Source: DASUPK01 sp963695805
GTDB lineage: Bacteria; Actinomycetota; Thermoleophilia; Solirubrobacterales; 70-9
DNA length: 64,000 bases
Direction of reading: 5' to 3'
Assembly: GCA_963695805.1 (NCBI GenBank)
Contig: CAVOHV010000004.1
Span: 1-64,000 of the forward strand
Translations under genes and position numbers: made by a program
The notes under the pieces: generated by a model
What the model was told of the DNA's origin: nothing
What the model saw: the letters and a program-made list of their open reading frames with translations, nothing else
The model's database searches: none
In this document: positions 1-7,961 of the stretch, piece by piece
Position numbering within the stretch: position 1 is the first letter of the stretch
How the letters are laid out: each line of letters begins with the position of its first letter

Positions 1-731
1 CCGTCGGCGACCTCGATGACGCGTGTCCTGGAGGCCACGCTGAGCTCATCGATCCCGTCGTCGGCGGAGACGACCAGTGCCCGCGCGCAGCCGAGCTGCA
101 GCAGGGCGTCCGCGATGATCTCCTGGTAGCTGCGATCGGAGACGCCGAGCAGGTGAGCGGCGGCTCCGGCCGGGTTCGTCAACGGGCCGAGGAAGTTGAA
201 GATCGTGCGCACGCCGAGCTCCTTGCGAACCGGGATCACGTGAGCCATCGCCGCGTGGTGCTTGGGAGCGAACATGAAGCCGAAGCCGATCTCCTCGATG
301 CAGGTGGCCACCTCGGCCGGTGAGAGCTCGATGTCGACGCCCAGCGCCTCGAGCACGTCCGCCGATCCCGAGCGGCTGGTCGCGGAGCGGTTCCCGTGCT
401 TCGCGACCGGACAGCCCGCCCCGGCCGCGATCAACGCTGCCGTGGTCGAGATGTTGAAGGTGGTCGGCCCTCCGCCCGTCCCGGCCGTGTCGACGAGACC
501 CGGCTTGTCGATTTCGACATGGGCCGCGAGCTGCCGCATCGTTCGGGCCAGACCGACCAACTCCGAGACCGTCTCGCCCTTCGCACGCAGCGAAATGAGG
601 AAGGCGGCCGTCTGCACCTCGCTCGCGCGGCCCTCCATGATCTCCGCGAGGGCCGCGGAGGTGTGGTCGGCGGTCAGGTGCGTGCCGGCGCAGATCTCGT
701 CGATCGCGCGGGTGAGGATGTCGTTCGGCAT
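1..731 (-). CDS. trpD: Anthranilate phosphoribosyltransferase, 3' part outside window
   Basis: TrpD joins anthranilate to PRPP, the second step from chorismate to tryptophan. The visible 243 residues match the N-terminal two thirds of the family. The helical start is followed by the phosphate-binding GTGGG motif (about residues 84-88), then KHGNR (about 111-115) and the later FNFLGPLTNP stretch. The reading frame runs off the left edge, so the C-terminus is not seen. The ATG at 731 has a GGGAGG ribosome site 8 bases upstream and lies 14 bases after the trpG stop, so it is the last visible gene of hisIE-trpEGD. No frameshift is seen. Confidence 0.96.
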   Translation of the reverse strand, partial: MPNDILTRAIDEICAGTHLTADHTSAALAEIMEGRASEVQTAAFLISLRAKGETVSELVGLARTMRQLAAHVEIDKPGLVDTAGTGGGPTTFNISTTAALIAAGAGCPVAKHGNRSATSRSGSADVLEALGVDIELSPAEVATCIEEIGFGFMFAPKHHAAMAHVIPVRKELGVRTIFNFLGPLTNPAGAAAHLLGVSDRSYQEIIADALLQLGCARALVVSADDGIDELSVASRTRVIEVAD

Positions 732-745
732 CTCGAGGGCCTCCC

Positions 746-1309
746 TTAGGCGCCGAGGAAGTTAGCCAGCAGCCGCTTTCCCTGCGGGGTGAGCACCGAC
801 TCGGGGTGGAACTGCACGCCCTCGGCCGGAAGCTCGCGGTGGCGCACGCCCATGACCACCTCGCCGTGGGTGGAGGTGACCTCCAGCTCGTCAGGCAGGT
901 CCGGGTCGGCGATCAGCGAGTGGTAGCGGCCGGCGACCAGGGGATTGGAGAGTCCCTCGTAGATCGCCTTGCCATCGTGCTGGACCTCGGCGTCCTTGCC
1001 ATGGATCGGGTCGCCTCGGACGATGGTGCCGCCGAACGCCTCGACCATCGACTGGTGGCCGAGGCAGACCCCGAGCACGGGGGTGCCGGCTTCGGCGAAG
1101 GAGCGGATCACTTCGACCGAGATGCCCGCCTCCTTCGGGGTGCAGGGCCCCGGAGAGACGACAAGACGATCGGGCCGCAGCTCGCGGAGTTCCTCGACGG
1201 TCGCCTTGTCGTTGCGGACGACCCCGACCTCGGCTCCCAGCTCGCCCAGATACTGAACGAGGTTGTAGGTGAAGGAGTCGTAGTTGTCGATGACGAGGAC
1301 GCTCTGCAT
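746..1309 (-). CDS. trpG: Anthranilate synthase glutamine amidotransferase subunit
   Basis: This class I glutamine amidotransferase supplies ammonia to TrpE. The protein has 187 residues. The nucleophile is Cys82 in GVCLGHQS, and the His-Glu pair lies in QFHPES (about 168 and 170). The N-terminal VLVIDNYDSFTYNL stretch is typical of TrpG/PabA. I chose the ATG at 1309, which forms TGATG with the trpE stop, over a GTG at 1318. It might also serve folate synthesis as PabA, but the trpE-trpG-trpD context favours tryptophan. Confidence 0.96.
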   Translation of the reverse strand: MQSVLVIDNYDSFTYNLVQYLGELGAEVGVVRNDKATVEELRELRPDRLVVSPGPCTPKEAGISVEVIRSFAEAGTPVLGVCLGHQSMVEAFGGTIVRGDPIHGKDAEVQHDGKAIYEGLSNPLVAGRYHSLIADPDLPDELEVTSTHGEVVMGVRHRELPAEGVQFHPESVLTPQGKRLLANFLGA

Positions 1310-2877
1310 CAGGGCCACTCCGGCTGCTCGGCGGCGAGCTCCACGGCACGAAAGACCGCCTTCGCCTTGTTGACCGACTCGTTGTACTCGTATGCCGGCT
1401 GGGCGTCGGCTACCGTGCCGCCGCCCGCCTGCACGTGCACCAGCCCGTCCTTGACCACCACGGTCCGGATGTGGATCGCGGTGTCGAGGTCGCCTGTGTA
1501 GGAGAGGTAGCCGATCGCCCCGCCGTACGAGCCTCGCTTGTGCGGCTCGAGCTCGTCGATGATCTGCATCGCGCGCACCTTTGGCGCTCCCGAGAGCGTG
1601 CCGGCGGGGAGCACAGAGCGGAGCACGTCCATCGCGCTCACACCCTCGCGCAGCAGGCCGGAGACCTGGCTGACGATGTGAAGGACGTGGGAGTAGGTCT
1701 CGACGACCATCAGCTCGTCGACGCCCACCGACCCGTACTCGCAGACGCGCCCGAGGTCGTTGCGGCCGAGGTCGACCAGCATCACGTGCTCGGCCCGCTC
1801 CTTCGGGTCCTGGAGCAGCCGCTCGGCCTGACGGCGGTCGTCCTCCTCGTCGGCACCGCGGGGATAGGTGCCGGCGATCGGCCGTGTCTCCACCCGGCGA
1901 CCCGTGACCTTTACCAGCGGCTCGGGTGACGCGCCCGCGATCTCAAAGTCACCGAAGTCGAGGAAGTACATGTACGGCGAGGGATTGACCGTCCGGAGGC
2001 CGCGGTAGATCGAGAAGGCCTCCACCGGCGTCTCCGCCGTGAACCGCTGCGAGGGGACCACCTGGAAGGCGTCGCCCGCGTGGACATATTCGATGATCCG
2101 CGAGACAGTCGCCTCGAACTGGTCTCGGCTCATGTTGGACTCAAAGGCCACGTCCGCAGCTCCGGCCGAGGGATCGACGGCGGGCACCGGCTCGCGGAGC
2201 CTCTCGCGCACCTCGCCGATCGCCTCGACGGCGCGCGCGTACGCGTCCTCGATCCCGCCGTCCTCCACGAAGGCATTTGCGATCACGGTGACCTCGTGGC
2301 GCTGGTGATCGAAGGCCACCAGCAGGTCGCTGATCATCAACGCCATGTCGGGCAGCCCGATCGGGTCGGGGTTCGGCTCGGCGAGGGGCTCGACGGTGCG
2401 GACGAGGTCGTAGCCGAAGAAGCCCACGGCTCCGCCGGCGAACGGCGGCAGCTCATCCGGCTCGGCGATCTGGAAGCGCCCGAGGTAGTCGGCGATCGCC
2501 GTGTACGGATCCCGGGCCTCGATGACGCGGTCGGGAGCCGCTCCAGAGCCCGACTCCGACGCCGATTCGCTGCCCCACTCGGAGAGCCGCCCGTTGCTCC
2601 AGCGCAGGAGCGACCGCGGCCGGAAGCCGAGGAATGACCAGCGGCCGAGGCGGCCCTGCTCCGCCGATTCGAGCAGGAACGAGGGGCCGTCGCCCCGCAG
2701 CTTGAGGAAGGCGCTGACCGGGGTCTCGAGGTCATCGACGAAGCGGTAGCGAACCGGGATCACGTTTGAGCTCCGCGCCAGCTCACGGGCGCGATCCAGG
2801 TCCGGCTCGAGGCCGGGCATGATGCGAGGGCGCGCGTAAGCGCGACCCGTTTCATCGCTCGCGCCAATCGCGTTCAT
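1309..2877 (-). CDS. trpE: Anthranilate synthase component I
   Basis: TrpE converts chorismate and ammonia to anthranilate. The protein has 522 residues. An N-terminal domain is followed by the chorismate-binding domain with IAGTYPRG, the GRNDLGRV helix, LSGAPKVRAM and the terminal GGGTVADAQP motif. The start at 2877 overlaps the hisIE stop as ATGA, supporting coupling. A second ATG at 2820 would also give a normal-length TrpE. The roughly 19 residues between the two starts come mostly from a copy of the dispersed palindromic element (2821-2852), so the N-terminal extension may be a repeat insertion. No trp leader peptide or attenuator is visible. Confidence 0.95.
   Translation of the reverse strand: MNAIGASDETGRAYARPRIMPGLEPDLDRARELARSSNVIPVRYRFVDDLETPVSAFLKLRGDGPSFLLESAEQGRLGRWSFLGFRPRSLLRWSNGRLSEWGSESASESGSGAAPDRVIEARDPYTAIADYLGRFQIAEPDELPPFAGGAVGFFGYDLVRTVEPLAEPNPDPIGLPDMALMISDLLVAFDHQRHEVTVIANAFVEDGGIEDAYARAVEAIGEVRERLREPVPAVDPSAGAADVAFESNMSRDQFEATVSRIIEYVHAGDAFQVVPSQRFTAETPVEAFSIYRGLRTVNPSPYMYFLDFGDFEIAGASPEPLVKVTGRRVETRPIAGTYPRGADEEDDRRQAERLLQDPKERAEHVMLVDLGRNDLGRVCEYGSVGVDELMVVETYSHVLHIVSQVSGLLREGVSAMDVLRSVLPAGTLSGAPKVRAMQIIDELEPHKRGSYGGAIGYLSYTGDLDTAIHIRTVVVKDGLVHVQAGGGTVADAQPAYEYNESVNKAKAVFRAVELAAEQPEWP
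2821..2852 (+). repeat. Palindromic element copy 1 (short form), inside trpE
   Basis: This copy reads GATGCGAGGG, then CGCGCG-TAAG-CGCG, then ACCCGTTT. It has the same ends as the other copies but a short GC-rich stem. On the coding strand it is read in frame and gives TrpE residues about 9-19 (ETGRAYARPRI). It lies exactly between two possible trpE start codons. Confidence 0.7.
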
Positions 2878-3548
2878 CGGGACCGTCTTCGGCCGTTCAG
2901 GATCTGCAGCACCTCGGCCATCGAGACGCCGCGGGAGAGCAGCAGAACCGCCAGGTGGTAGACGACGTCGGCGCCCTCCTCGGCGACCCGCTCCTCCGAC
3001 TCGGAGCTCGCCGCCTTGACGACCTCCGCCGCTTCCTCTCGGACCTTGTCGCTCGCGAGCCTCGGATCCTCGAGCAACTCGACCGTGTAGCTGCCCTCCG
3101 GCCGATTGCGCTGCCGCGACACCAGGGTCCGCTCCAGGGAGGCGAGCGCCTCGTAGGGCAGCGCCGCCGGCTCGCCCGTGGCCGCGGCGGCGTCGACGCC
3201 CGGGTCCGCGGTCCCCTCCAGGTCGCGGTAGAAGCAGGAGCGCTCGCCGGTATGGCAGGCGGGGCCGGCCGGGTCGACCAGCGCGACGAGGGCGTCGCCG
3301 TCGCAGTCGTAGCGGATCTGGCGAACGCGCTGGATGTTCCCGGAGGTCGCTCCCTTCCGCCAGATCTCGCGGCGGCTGCGGCTGTAGAGGTGGATCTCGC
3401 GGGTCTCCAGAGTGAGCTGGAGCGCCTCCTCGTTCATGTAGGCCAGGGTGAGCACCTCGCCGGAGCGGGCGTCCTGCATCACGCACGGCACCAGGCCACG
3501 CTCGTCGAACCGGACCTTTGCCGCGTCTCTCGCGGTCTGCACAACCAT
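2874..3548 (-). CDS. hisI: Bifunctional phosphoribosyl-AMP cyclohydrolase / phosphoribosyl-ATP pyrophosphohydrolase
   Basis: HisIE catalyses the second and third steps of histidine synthesis. The protein has 224 residues. HisI comes first (about 20-105), with IWRKGATSGN, the metal-binding DCDGDA and the cysteines of ACHTGERSCF. HisE follows (about 135-220), with KVREEAAEVV and GADVVYHLAVLL. The order matches the fused bacterial HisIE. The ATG at 3548 lies 6 bases after a TACAAT box, suggesting a leaderless transcript, and no ribosome site is visible. It heads the coupled unit with trpEGD, so histidine and tryptophan genes appear co-transcribed. Confidence 0.95.
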   Translation of the reverse strand: MVVQTARDAAKVRFDERGLVPCVMQDARSGEVLTLAYMNEEALQLTLETREIHLYSRSRREIWRKGATSGNIQRVRQIRYDCDGDALVALVDPAGPACHTGERSCFYRDLEGTADPGVDAAAATGEPAALPYEALASLERTLVSRQRNRPEGSYTVELLEDPRLASDKVREEAAEVVKAASSESEERVAEEGADVVYHLAVLLLSRGVSMAEVLQILNGRRRSR

Positions 3549-3549
3549 T

Positions 3550-3570
3550 GGGCGATTGTACGAATCGCCC
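3550..3570. promoter_or_regulatory. hisIE -10 box inside an 8-base inverted repeat
   Basis: GGGCGATT and AATCGCCC form a perfect 8-base inverted repeat with a 5-base centre, directly before the hisIE ATG. The minus-strand TACAAT (3555-3560) lies within it, 6 bases before the ATG. If transcription starts at the ATG, the palindrome is not in the RNA and would act as DNA, for example as an operator. Confidence 0.55.
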
Positions 3571-3574
3571 GCAT

Positions 3575-3592
3575 ACGCCCCTGACGGGGCGT
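3575..3592 (-). terminator. Hairpin between the acidic-protein gene and hisIE
   Basis: ACGCCCC and GGGGCGT form a perfect 7-base stem with a TGAC loop. It lies downstream of the stop of the acidic-protein gene and upstream of the hisIE promoter, where a terminator for the era operon would be expected. There is no U-run, so it is only a candidate. Confidence 0.45.
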
Positions 3593-3617
3593 GTTCAGTC
3601 CGGAGCCCGCGAGGCGC

Positions 3618-3872
3618 TCAGCCCTCTTCCTCGTCCTCGTCGCGGAAGTTCAAGACCGTTTCGACCTCACCCGGATCTCCCTCCGCCTCACGGGTCTCCT
3701 CCTGCAGCTCCACCTCTTCGGCTATCTCGGGGTCTAGGTCAGCGTCGAAGCCGTCCTGTCCCTCCAGCCCGACTGCCAGGCCCTCCTCCTGAACCGGCAT
3801 CGGCTCCTCGGCGCCGCCCGGGTGACGCTCATCCTCATCGGTCCATTCCTCACGGTCACGCTCGGTGTCCAT
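3618..3872 (-). CDS. Small acidic hypothetical protein
   Basis: This 84-residue protein is rich in Glu and Asp, with no membrane segment and no family I recognise. The C-terminus is a run of acidic residues (RDEDEEEG). I chose the ATG at 3872, which has a GAGAGGAG ribosome site, over the ATG at 3902. It is the last gene of the phoH-ybeY-era unit, 71 bases after era, and is followed by a hairpin. It is probably disordered, and its function is unknown. Confidence 0.6.
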   Translation of the reverse strand: MDTERDREEWTDEDERHPGGAEEPMPVQEEGLAVGLEGQDGFDADLDPEIAEEVELQEETREAEGDPGEVETVLNFRDEDEEEG

Positions 3873-3943
3873 CACGCTCCTCTCTCGGGGTGGCGCGATC
3901 ATCCGCGCTCCAGCGACTCCCGCGGTGAACGGGATGTGAAGCG

Positions 3944-4837
3944 CTACTCGATGCCGAGCCGATCGAGCAGGCCCTCATCCTTGCGCCAGCGCTTCCGGAC
4001 CCGGACCTGGAGGTCGAGGAAGACGCGGGCGCCGAGCTCCTGCTCGAGCTCCCCGCGTGCCGCGGTGCCGACCTCCTTGATCTTGCGGCCGCCGGAGCCG
4101 ATCAGGATTCCCTTCTGGGACTCGGTCTCGGCCCAGATCTGGGCGCGCACCTCCACCACTCCGTCCTCGCGATACGCGACCTCGCCGATCTGGACCTCGA
4201 CCGCGTGCGGGAGCTCGTCGCGGGTCCGGCGCAGGACCTGCTCGCGGACCAGCTCGGCGAGCAGGACCTCGCTGGGGAGGTCCGACCGTTGCTCCGGCGG
4301 GAACAGGAAAGGCCCCTCGGGCATCAGCTCGACCAGCTTGTCGATCAACACCTCGAGCCCGATCCCCCTGCGGGCGCTGACCGGGAAGATCTCGTCGATC
4401 CCTTCGAGCTCGGCGGTCTGCGCGAGGACGGCAGCGGTCTCCGCGTTGTTGAGCCGGTCGATCTTGTTGACCGCGCAGACCACCGGGGTCTCGGCGTTCG
4501 CCTGGAGCAGCGCCTTGGCGATGAAGCGGTCCCCGGGACCGACGCCCTGCTCGGCGTTGATGACGAAGAGGATCGCGTCGGAATCGGTGATCTCTCGCTC
4601 GACACGCCGCTGCATGCGCTCGGTGAGGGCGTCGCGTGGGCGCTGCACGCCGGGCAGGTCGGTGAGCACCAGCTGCCAACCGCCGTCGGCGTCGGTGGAC
4701 ACACCGCGGATCGCGCGGCGGGTCGTCTGCGGGCGTTCGGAGACGATCGCGACGCGGGCGCCGACGATCGCGTTGACCAGCGTCGACTTGCCGACGTTCG
4801 GCCGCCCGGCCACTCCGACGAAACCGGACGTGGTCAC
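3944..4837 (-). CDS. era: GTPase Era, 16S rRNA/30S assembly
   Basis: Era binds the 3' end of 16S rRNA during 30S maturation. The protein has 297 residues. The GTPase domain has G1 GRPNVGKST (about 11-19), G3 DLPGV and G4 NKID. The C-terminal KH domain has IGSGGRKIKEVGTAAR. The GTG start at 4837 overlaps the ybeY stop as GTGA, which fits coupling and gives the normal family length. It sits with phoH and ybeY, a conserved ribosome-maturation group. Confidence 0.95.
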   Translation of the reverse strand: MTTSGFVGVAGRPNVGKSTLVNAIVGARVAIVSERPQTTRRAIRGVSTDADGGWQLVLTDLPGVQRPRDALTERMQRRVEREITDSDAILFVINAEQGVGPGDRFIAKALLQANAETPVVCAVNKIDRLNNAETAAVLAQTAELEGIDEIFPVSARRGIGLEVLIDKLVELMPEGPFLFPPEQRSDLPSEVLLAELVREQVLRRTRDELPHAVEVQIGEVAYREDGVVEVRAQIWAETESQKGILIGSGGRKIKEVGTAARGELEQELGARVFLDLQVRVRKRWRKDEGLLDRLGIE

Positions 4838-5235
4838 CGCAAGGAGGCCATCACCTTGGCCTGCAGCTCGAGCATCTCCCCGCCGTCCGACTCGTGGTCG
4901 TACCCGCATAGATGGAGCGCGCCGTGCACCGCGGCCTCGGTGACATCGGTCGCCTTCTCCGGGCAGATGAAGACGTCGCCGAGCTCACGTGGACCCGTGT
5001 CCCTAATGCGAGGGGGCTCCGCAGCCGAAGGCGAGGAGCCACCTGTAATAACAGGGTCGATCGGGAAGGCGAGGACGTCTGTCGCCTCGTCGACCCCACG
5101 CGCTGCGTAGTTGAGCGTCCGCATTCGGCCCTCGCCGACGATCTGCAGGCCGATGTGCCCGTCGCTCACGCCGGCGGCGTGCAGGGCGGCGCCCACGGGT
5201 CGCCTCAGATCGCCCGGGACGTCCGAGAGGTCGAT
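4834..5235 (-). CDS. ybeY: Endoribonuclease YbeY (start codon unresolved)
   Basis: YbeY is a zinc-dependent RNase for 16S rRNA maturation and ribosome quality control. The zinc motif HGALHLCGYDH is intact, and TDVLAFPID is conserved. Homology reaches up to about 5235, but no ATG, GTG or TTG lies there. An ATC at 5235 has AGGGAG 8 bases upstream, right after the phoH stop. Alternatives are a TTG at 5325 or an ATG at 5391, both deep inside phoH, or a GTG at 5196 that would cut the first strand. The loop at about residues 64-77 (GGSSPSAAEPP) is encoded by a palindromic element. Confidence 0.85.
   Translation of the reverse strand: MDLSDVPGDLRRPVGAALHAAGVSDGHIGLQIVGEGRMRTLNYAARGVDEATDVLAFPIDPVITGGSSPSAAEPPRIRDTGPRELGDVFICPEKATDVTEAAVHGALHLCGYDHESDGGEMLELQAKVMASLR
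5005..5046 (+). repeat. Palindromic element copy 2 (long form), inside ybeY
   Basis: AATGCGAGGG is followed by GGCTCC, a 14-base centre, then GGAGCC and ACCTGT. The arms GGCTCC and GGAGCC pair. On the ybeY coding strand it is read in frame as GGSSPSAAEPPRI, in the variable loop between FPID and LGDVFIC. The same peptide pattern occurs in LeuS. Confidence 0.75.
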
Positions 5236-5236
5236 G

Positions 5237-6205
5237 TCAGTCGCTCCCTGAGTCGCCGGATTGGGCGCGGGTCTCGGCCTCGCCGTAGGCAGCGACGATC
5301 CGCTGCACGAGCTTGTGCCGGACAACGTCCTCGCCGCCGAAGCGGATGAAGTTGATGTCCTCCACCCCGGTGAGGATGTCGCCCACCTCAATCAGTCCCG
5401 AGCGTGAGCCCTTCTCGAGGTCGATCTGGGTGATGTCGCCGGTGACCACGAACTTTGAGCCGAACCCGAGCCGAGTGAGGAACATCTTCATCTGCTCCGG
5501 GCTCGTGTTCTGGGCCTCGTCCAGGATCACGAACGAAGAATTCAAGCTGCGGCCCCTCATGAAGGCCAGCGGCGCCACCTCGATGGTGCCGCGTTCGAAG
5601 TAGGAGTTGACCCGCTCGGGATCGAGCATGTCGTAGAGGGCGTCGAAGAGAGGGCGCAGGTAGGGATCGACCTTGGCCTGGATGTCGCCCGGCAGGAATC
5701 CGAGGCGCTCCCCTGCCTCCACCGCCGGGCGCGTCAGGATCACACGCTGAACGTCGCCGCGCGAGAGCGCCGCAGCGGCCATCGCCACCGCAAGGAAGGT
5801 CTTGCCGGTGCCGGCAGGTCCGATCCCGAAGGTGATCGTGTGTCGGCGGATCGAGTCGACGTACTGCTTCTGGTTGACCGTCTTTGGGGCGATCCGGGTG
5901 TTGCGGTGCTGCCAGACGACGTCCTCGAGGATCTCGGCCGGGCTCTCGTGCTGGTCGAGCGCACCGGTGACCGCCTCGATCGTGCCGGGGGCGATCTCGT
6001 GTCCCTGCTCGATCAGGTCGACCAGCTCCCCGACCACGGTCTCCGCGGTGCGCACATCTCCGGCGTCGCCGTCCAGGGTGAGGACGTTGCCGCGCAGGAA
6101 GAGGTCGACGTCGAGATGCCCCTCCAGCGACTTGAGCACGGCGTCCTCGGAGCCGGCCAGCTCCGCGGCGACCGTGTTGTCGATCGTGAGCTGCCTACGA
6201 GCCAA
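5237..6205 (-). CDS. phoH: PhoH-like ATPase
   Basis: This PhoH family P-loop ATPase has 322 residues and is linked to RNA metabolism and ribosome assembly with YbeY. A KH-like N-terminal part (about 1-100) precedes the ATPase domain with Walker A GPAGTGKT (about 129-136) and Walker B FVILDEAQN (about 225-233). It overlaps the yqeY stop by 11 bases. The order yqeY-phoH-ybeY-era on one strand suggests one transcription unit. Confidence 0.94.
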   Translation of the reverse strand: MARRQLTIDNTVAAELAGSEDAVLKSLEGHLDVDLFLRGNVLTLDGDAGDVRTAETVVGELVDLIEQGHEIAPGTIEAVTGALDQHESPAEILEDVVWQHRNTRIAPKTVNQKQYVDSIRRHTITFGIGPAGTGKTFLAVAMAAAALSRGDVQRVILTRPAVEAGERLGFLPGDIQAKVDPYLRPLFDALYDMLDPERVNSYFERGTIEVAPLAFMRGRSLNSSFVILDEAQNTSPEQMKMFLTRLGFGSKFVVTGDITQIDLEKGSRSGLIEVGDILTGVEDINFIRFGGEDVVRHKLVQRIVAAYGEAETRAQSGDSGSD

Positions 6206-6626
6206 GTGCCTCGCGCACCGCCTGGCTGACCCGCTTGCCGTCGGCTCGCCCGCCGACCTTCGGCATCAGCACCTTCATCGCGCCACCCATGTCCTCGGGC
6301 TCAGCGGCGCCGGTCTCCTCGATCGCTCCGGCCACCAGCTCGGAGAGCTCCTCGTCCGAGAGCTGCTCGGGCAGATACCCCTCGATCAGCTTCGCCTCAG
6401 CCTCCTCGGCATTCGCCTGCTCGGTCCGATCGCCCTCACGCAGGGCCTCGGCGGCGTCGAGGCGGCGCTTGCGCTCGCGCTGCAGCGCTGCCACCTCGTC
6501 GCCCCTGCCCTCCTTCTGTTCGGCCTGGAGCGCGTTGACGATCATGCGCAGCTGGCCGACGCGCTCGCGCTCGCGGGCCTTCATGGCCGTCTTCACGTCC
6601 TCCTGGACCTGCTCGAGAATGCTCAT
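6195..6626 (-). CDS. GatB/YqeY domain protein
   Basis: The protein has 143 residues and matches the YqeY family throughout, including AEEAEAKLIEGYLPEQLSD and the C-terminal VGGRADGKRVSQAVRE. The family resembles the tRNA-binding tail of GatB, but its exact role is not settled. The ATG at 6626 lies 7 bases after TACGCT on the minus strand, so it may have its own leaderless promoter within the end of the upstream YkvA-like gene. Confidence 0.92.
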   Translation of the reverse strand: MSILEQVQEDVKTAMKARERERVGQLRMIVNALQAEQKEGRGDEVAALQRERKRRLDAAEALREGDRTEQANAEEAEAKLIEGYLPEQLSDEELSELVAGAIEETGAAEPEDMGGAMKVLMPKVGGRADGKRVSQAVREALGS

Positions 6627-6629
6627 CGG

Positions 6630-7079
6630 CTAAAGCGTAGTCGGCGGCGAGGCCGCCCCGTTGGTCTCGAGACCCGCCGCGCGCAGCACCAGGGTGAGCG
6701 ACGCCTCCGGGCCGGGCCACGCCTCGCGCACAAGCTCGATCCCGCCGCCACGAACCACGACGCGCAGGGCGAGACCGAGCAGGACCGCGTCGTCGAGCTG
6801 GCCGATCCCGGGCAGGAAGTCGGGGACCAGGTCGATCGGCAGGGCGAGGTACCCGAGCACAGCGAAGAGGAGGGCGCGACGAGGACGTGAGATTCGCCTG
6901 TCCCTGGCCAGCCGCCAAACGAGCACGATGCAGTCCGGGATGAACCCGGCCAGTGCGCGCGCATCCTCGCGGCGGCCGGCCGCGATCAGGGCCGCGACGC
7001 CGAGGACGTAAAGACCGGCAATGAGGAGGAGTAGCCCCCAGGGCCAGAACGGGACCTCGTCAGGAGTTATGGCCGCCAT
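6630..7079 (-). CDS. YkvA-type DUF1232 membrane protein
   Basis: The protein has 149 residues. An N-terminal membrane helix (about 12-33) is followed by the DUF1232 signature YLALPIDLVPDFLPGIG with QLDDAVLL (about 95-120). The family has no firmly known function. The gene ends 3 bases before the yqeY ATG. No clear ribosome site is seen before the ATG at 7079. Confidence 0.8.
   Translation of the reverse strand: MAAITPDEVPFWPWGLLLLIAGLYVLGVAALIAAGRREDARALAGFIPDCIVLVWRLARDRRISRPRRALLFAVLGYLALPIDLVPDFLPGIGQLDDAVLLGLALRVVVRGGGIELVREAWPGPEASLTLVLRAAGLETNGAASPPTTL
6634..6639 (-). promoter_or_regulatory. yqeY -10 box (leaderless type)
   Basis: The minus-strand TACGCT lies 7 bases before the yqeY ATG, inside the end of the YkvA-like gene. 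Confidence 0.4.
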
Positions 7080-7136
7080 GGAAGGAATCTCGAGCGATTT
7101 CCCGTCTCAGGGCCGGGGAAAGGGCACACAATCCGT

Positions 7137-7961
7137 TCAGGGGAGGTCCACTCGCTCGATCTTCCCGAGTGGCATCTGCAGGAAGCGGGTCCCCAGCTCA
7201 CGGAAATCCTCCGGGTCGCCGGTGCAGAGGAACCGGTAGGTCCCCTCTTCATTGCCGCTTTTCGCGAGCCCGGCCTCCGCCAGGACCCGCTGTGCGGTCG
7301 CGGCGATCGCGTGTCCCGCGGTGACCAGGTGGACGTCCCGTCCGAGGACCCGCTGCAGCATTGGGCCGACGAGCGGGTAGTGGGTGCACCCGAGGATCAC
7401 GGTGTCGACCTCCGCCAGTTTCAGCGGCTCGCAATAGGCGCGGACCATCTCGACGACGCTCTCTGAGAACGGGAAGCCGCGCTGAATCACCGCCGCCAGG
7501 TCGGGGGCCTCCACCTCAGTGACCGTCAGCGCACGCTGCTGCGCTGCGAGCGAGCGGAGGTAGGCGCCGCTCCGCACCGTCGCGGGGGTCGCGAGAACGC
7601 CGACTCTTCCCGTCCGGCTGAGCGTCGCGGCGATCTCGGCCTCGGGATCGATCACCGTCACGACACCGATGCCCGCCTCGGCCGCGACCTCCCTGGCCAC
7701 CCCCTGCCCCGCGGAGGCGGCCGAGTTGCAGGCGATCACCAGCAGCTTCGCCCCGCGGGCGAGGAGAAAGCGGCTCACCTGCTCGACGTGCTCGCGGAGC
7801 TCGTCGGCCGTTCGGGCCCCGTAGGGAAACCGGGCGTCGTCGCCGAGGTAGACGTAGTCCTCCTCGGGCAGCGACACGAGGCACTCGTGGAGGACGGTGA
7901 GCCCGCCGACGCCCGAGTCGAACATGGCGATCGGCAGCTGCGGGCTGAGCTCGGGCGCCAT
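7137..7961 (-). CDS. murI: Glutamate racemase
   Basis: MurI makes D-glutamate for peptidoglycan. The protein has 274 residues. FDSGVGGLTV (about 14-23) carries the conserved Asp-Ser, Cys78 lies in ACNSA and Cys192 in LGCTHYPL, the two catalytic thiols. The start at 7961 forms TGATG with the prmA stop; a longer reading from 8000 would sit inside prmA. It ends the hrcA-dnaJ-prmA-murI unit. Confidence 0.95.
   Translation of the reverse strand: MAPELSPQLPIAMFDSGVGGLTVLHECLVSLPEEDYVYLGDDARFPYGARTADELREHVEQVSRFLLARGAKLLVIACNSAASAGQGVAREVAAEAGIGVVTVIDPEAEIAATLSRTGRVGVLATPATVRSGAYLRSLAAQQRALTVTEVEAPDLAAVIQRGFPFSESVVEMVRAYCEPLKLAEVDTVILGCTHYPLVGPMLQRVLGRDVHLVTAGHAIAATAQRVLAEAGLAKSGNEEGTYRFLCTGDPEDFRELGTRFLQMPLGKIERVDLP

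Noticed and set aside
2877..3000. Tryptophan attenuator or leader peptide before trpE
   Set aside because: trpE overlaps hisIE by 4 bases, leaving no leader, and no Trp-rich small frame was seen.
1309..3486. Long minus-strand frame extending upstream of trpE
   Set aside because: The part before 2877 lies out of frame over hisIE and has low-complexity Arg/Gly/Pro composition, so it is a shadow.
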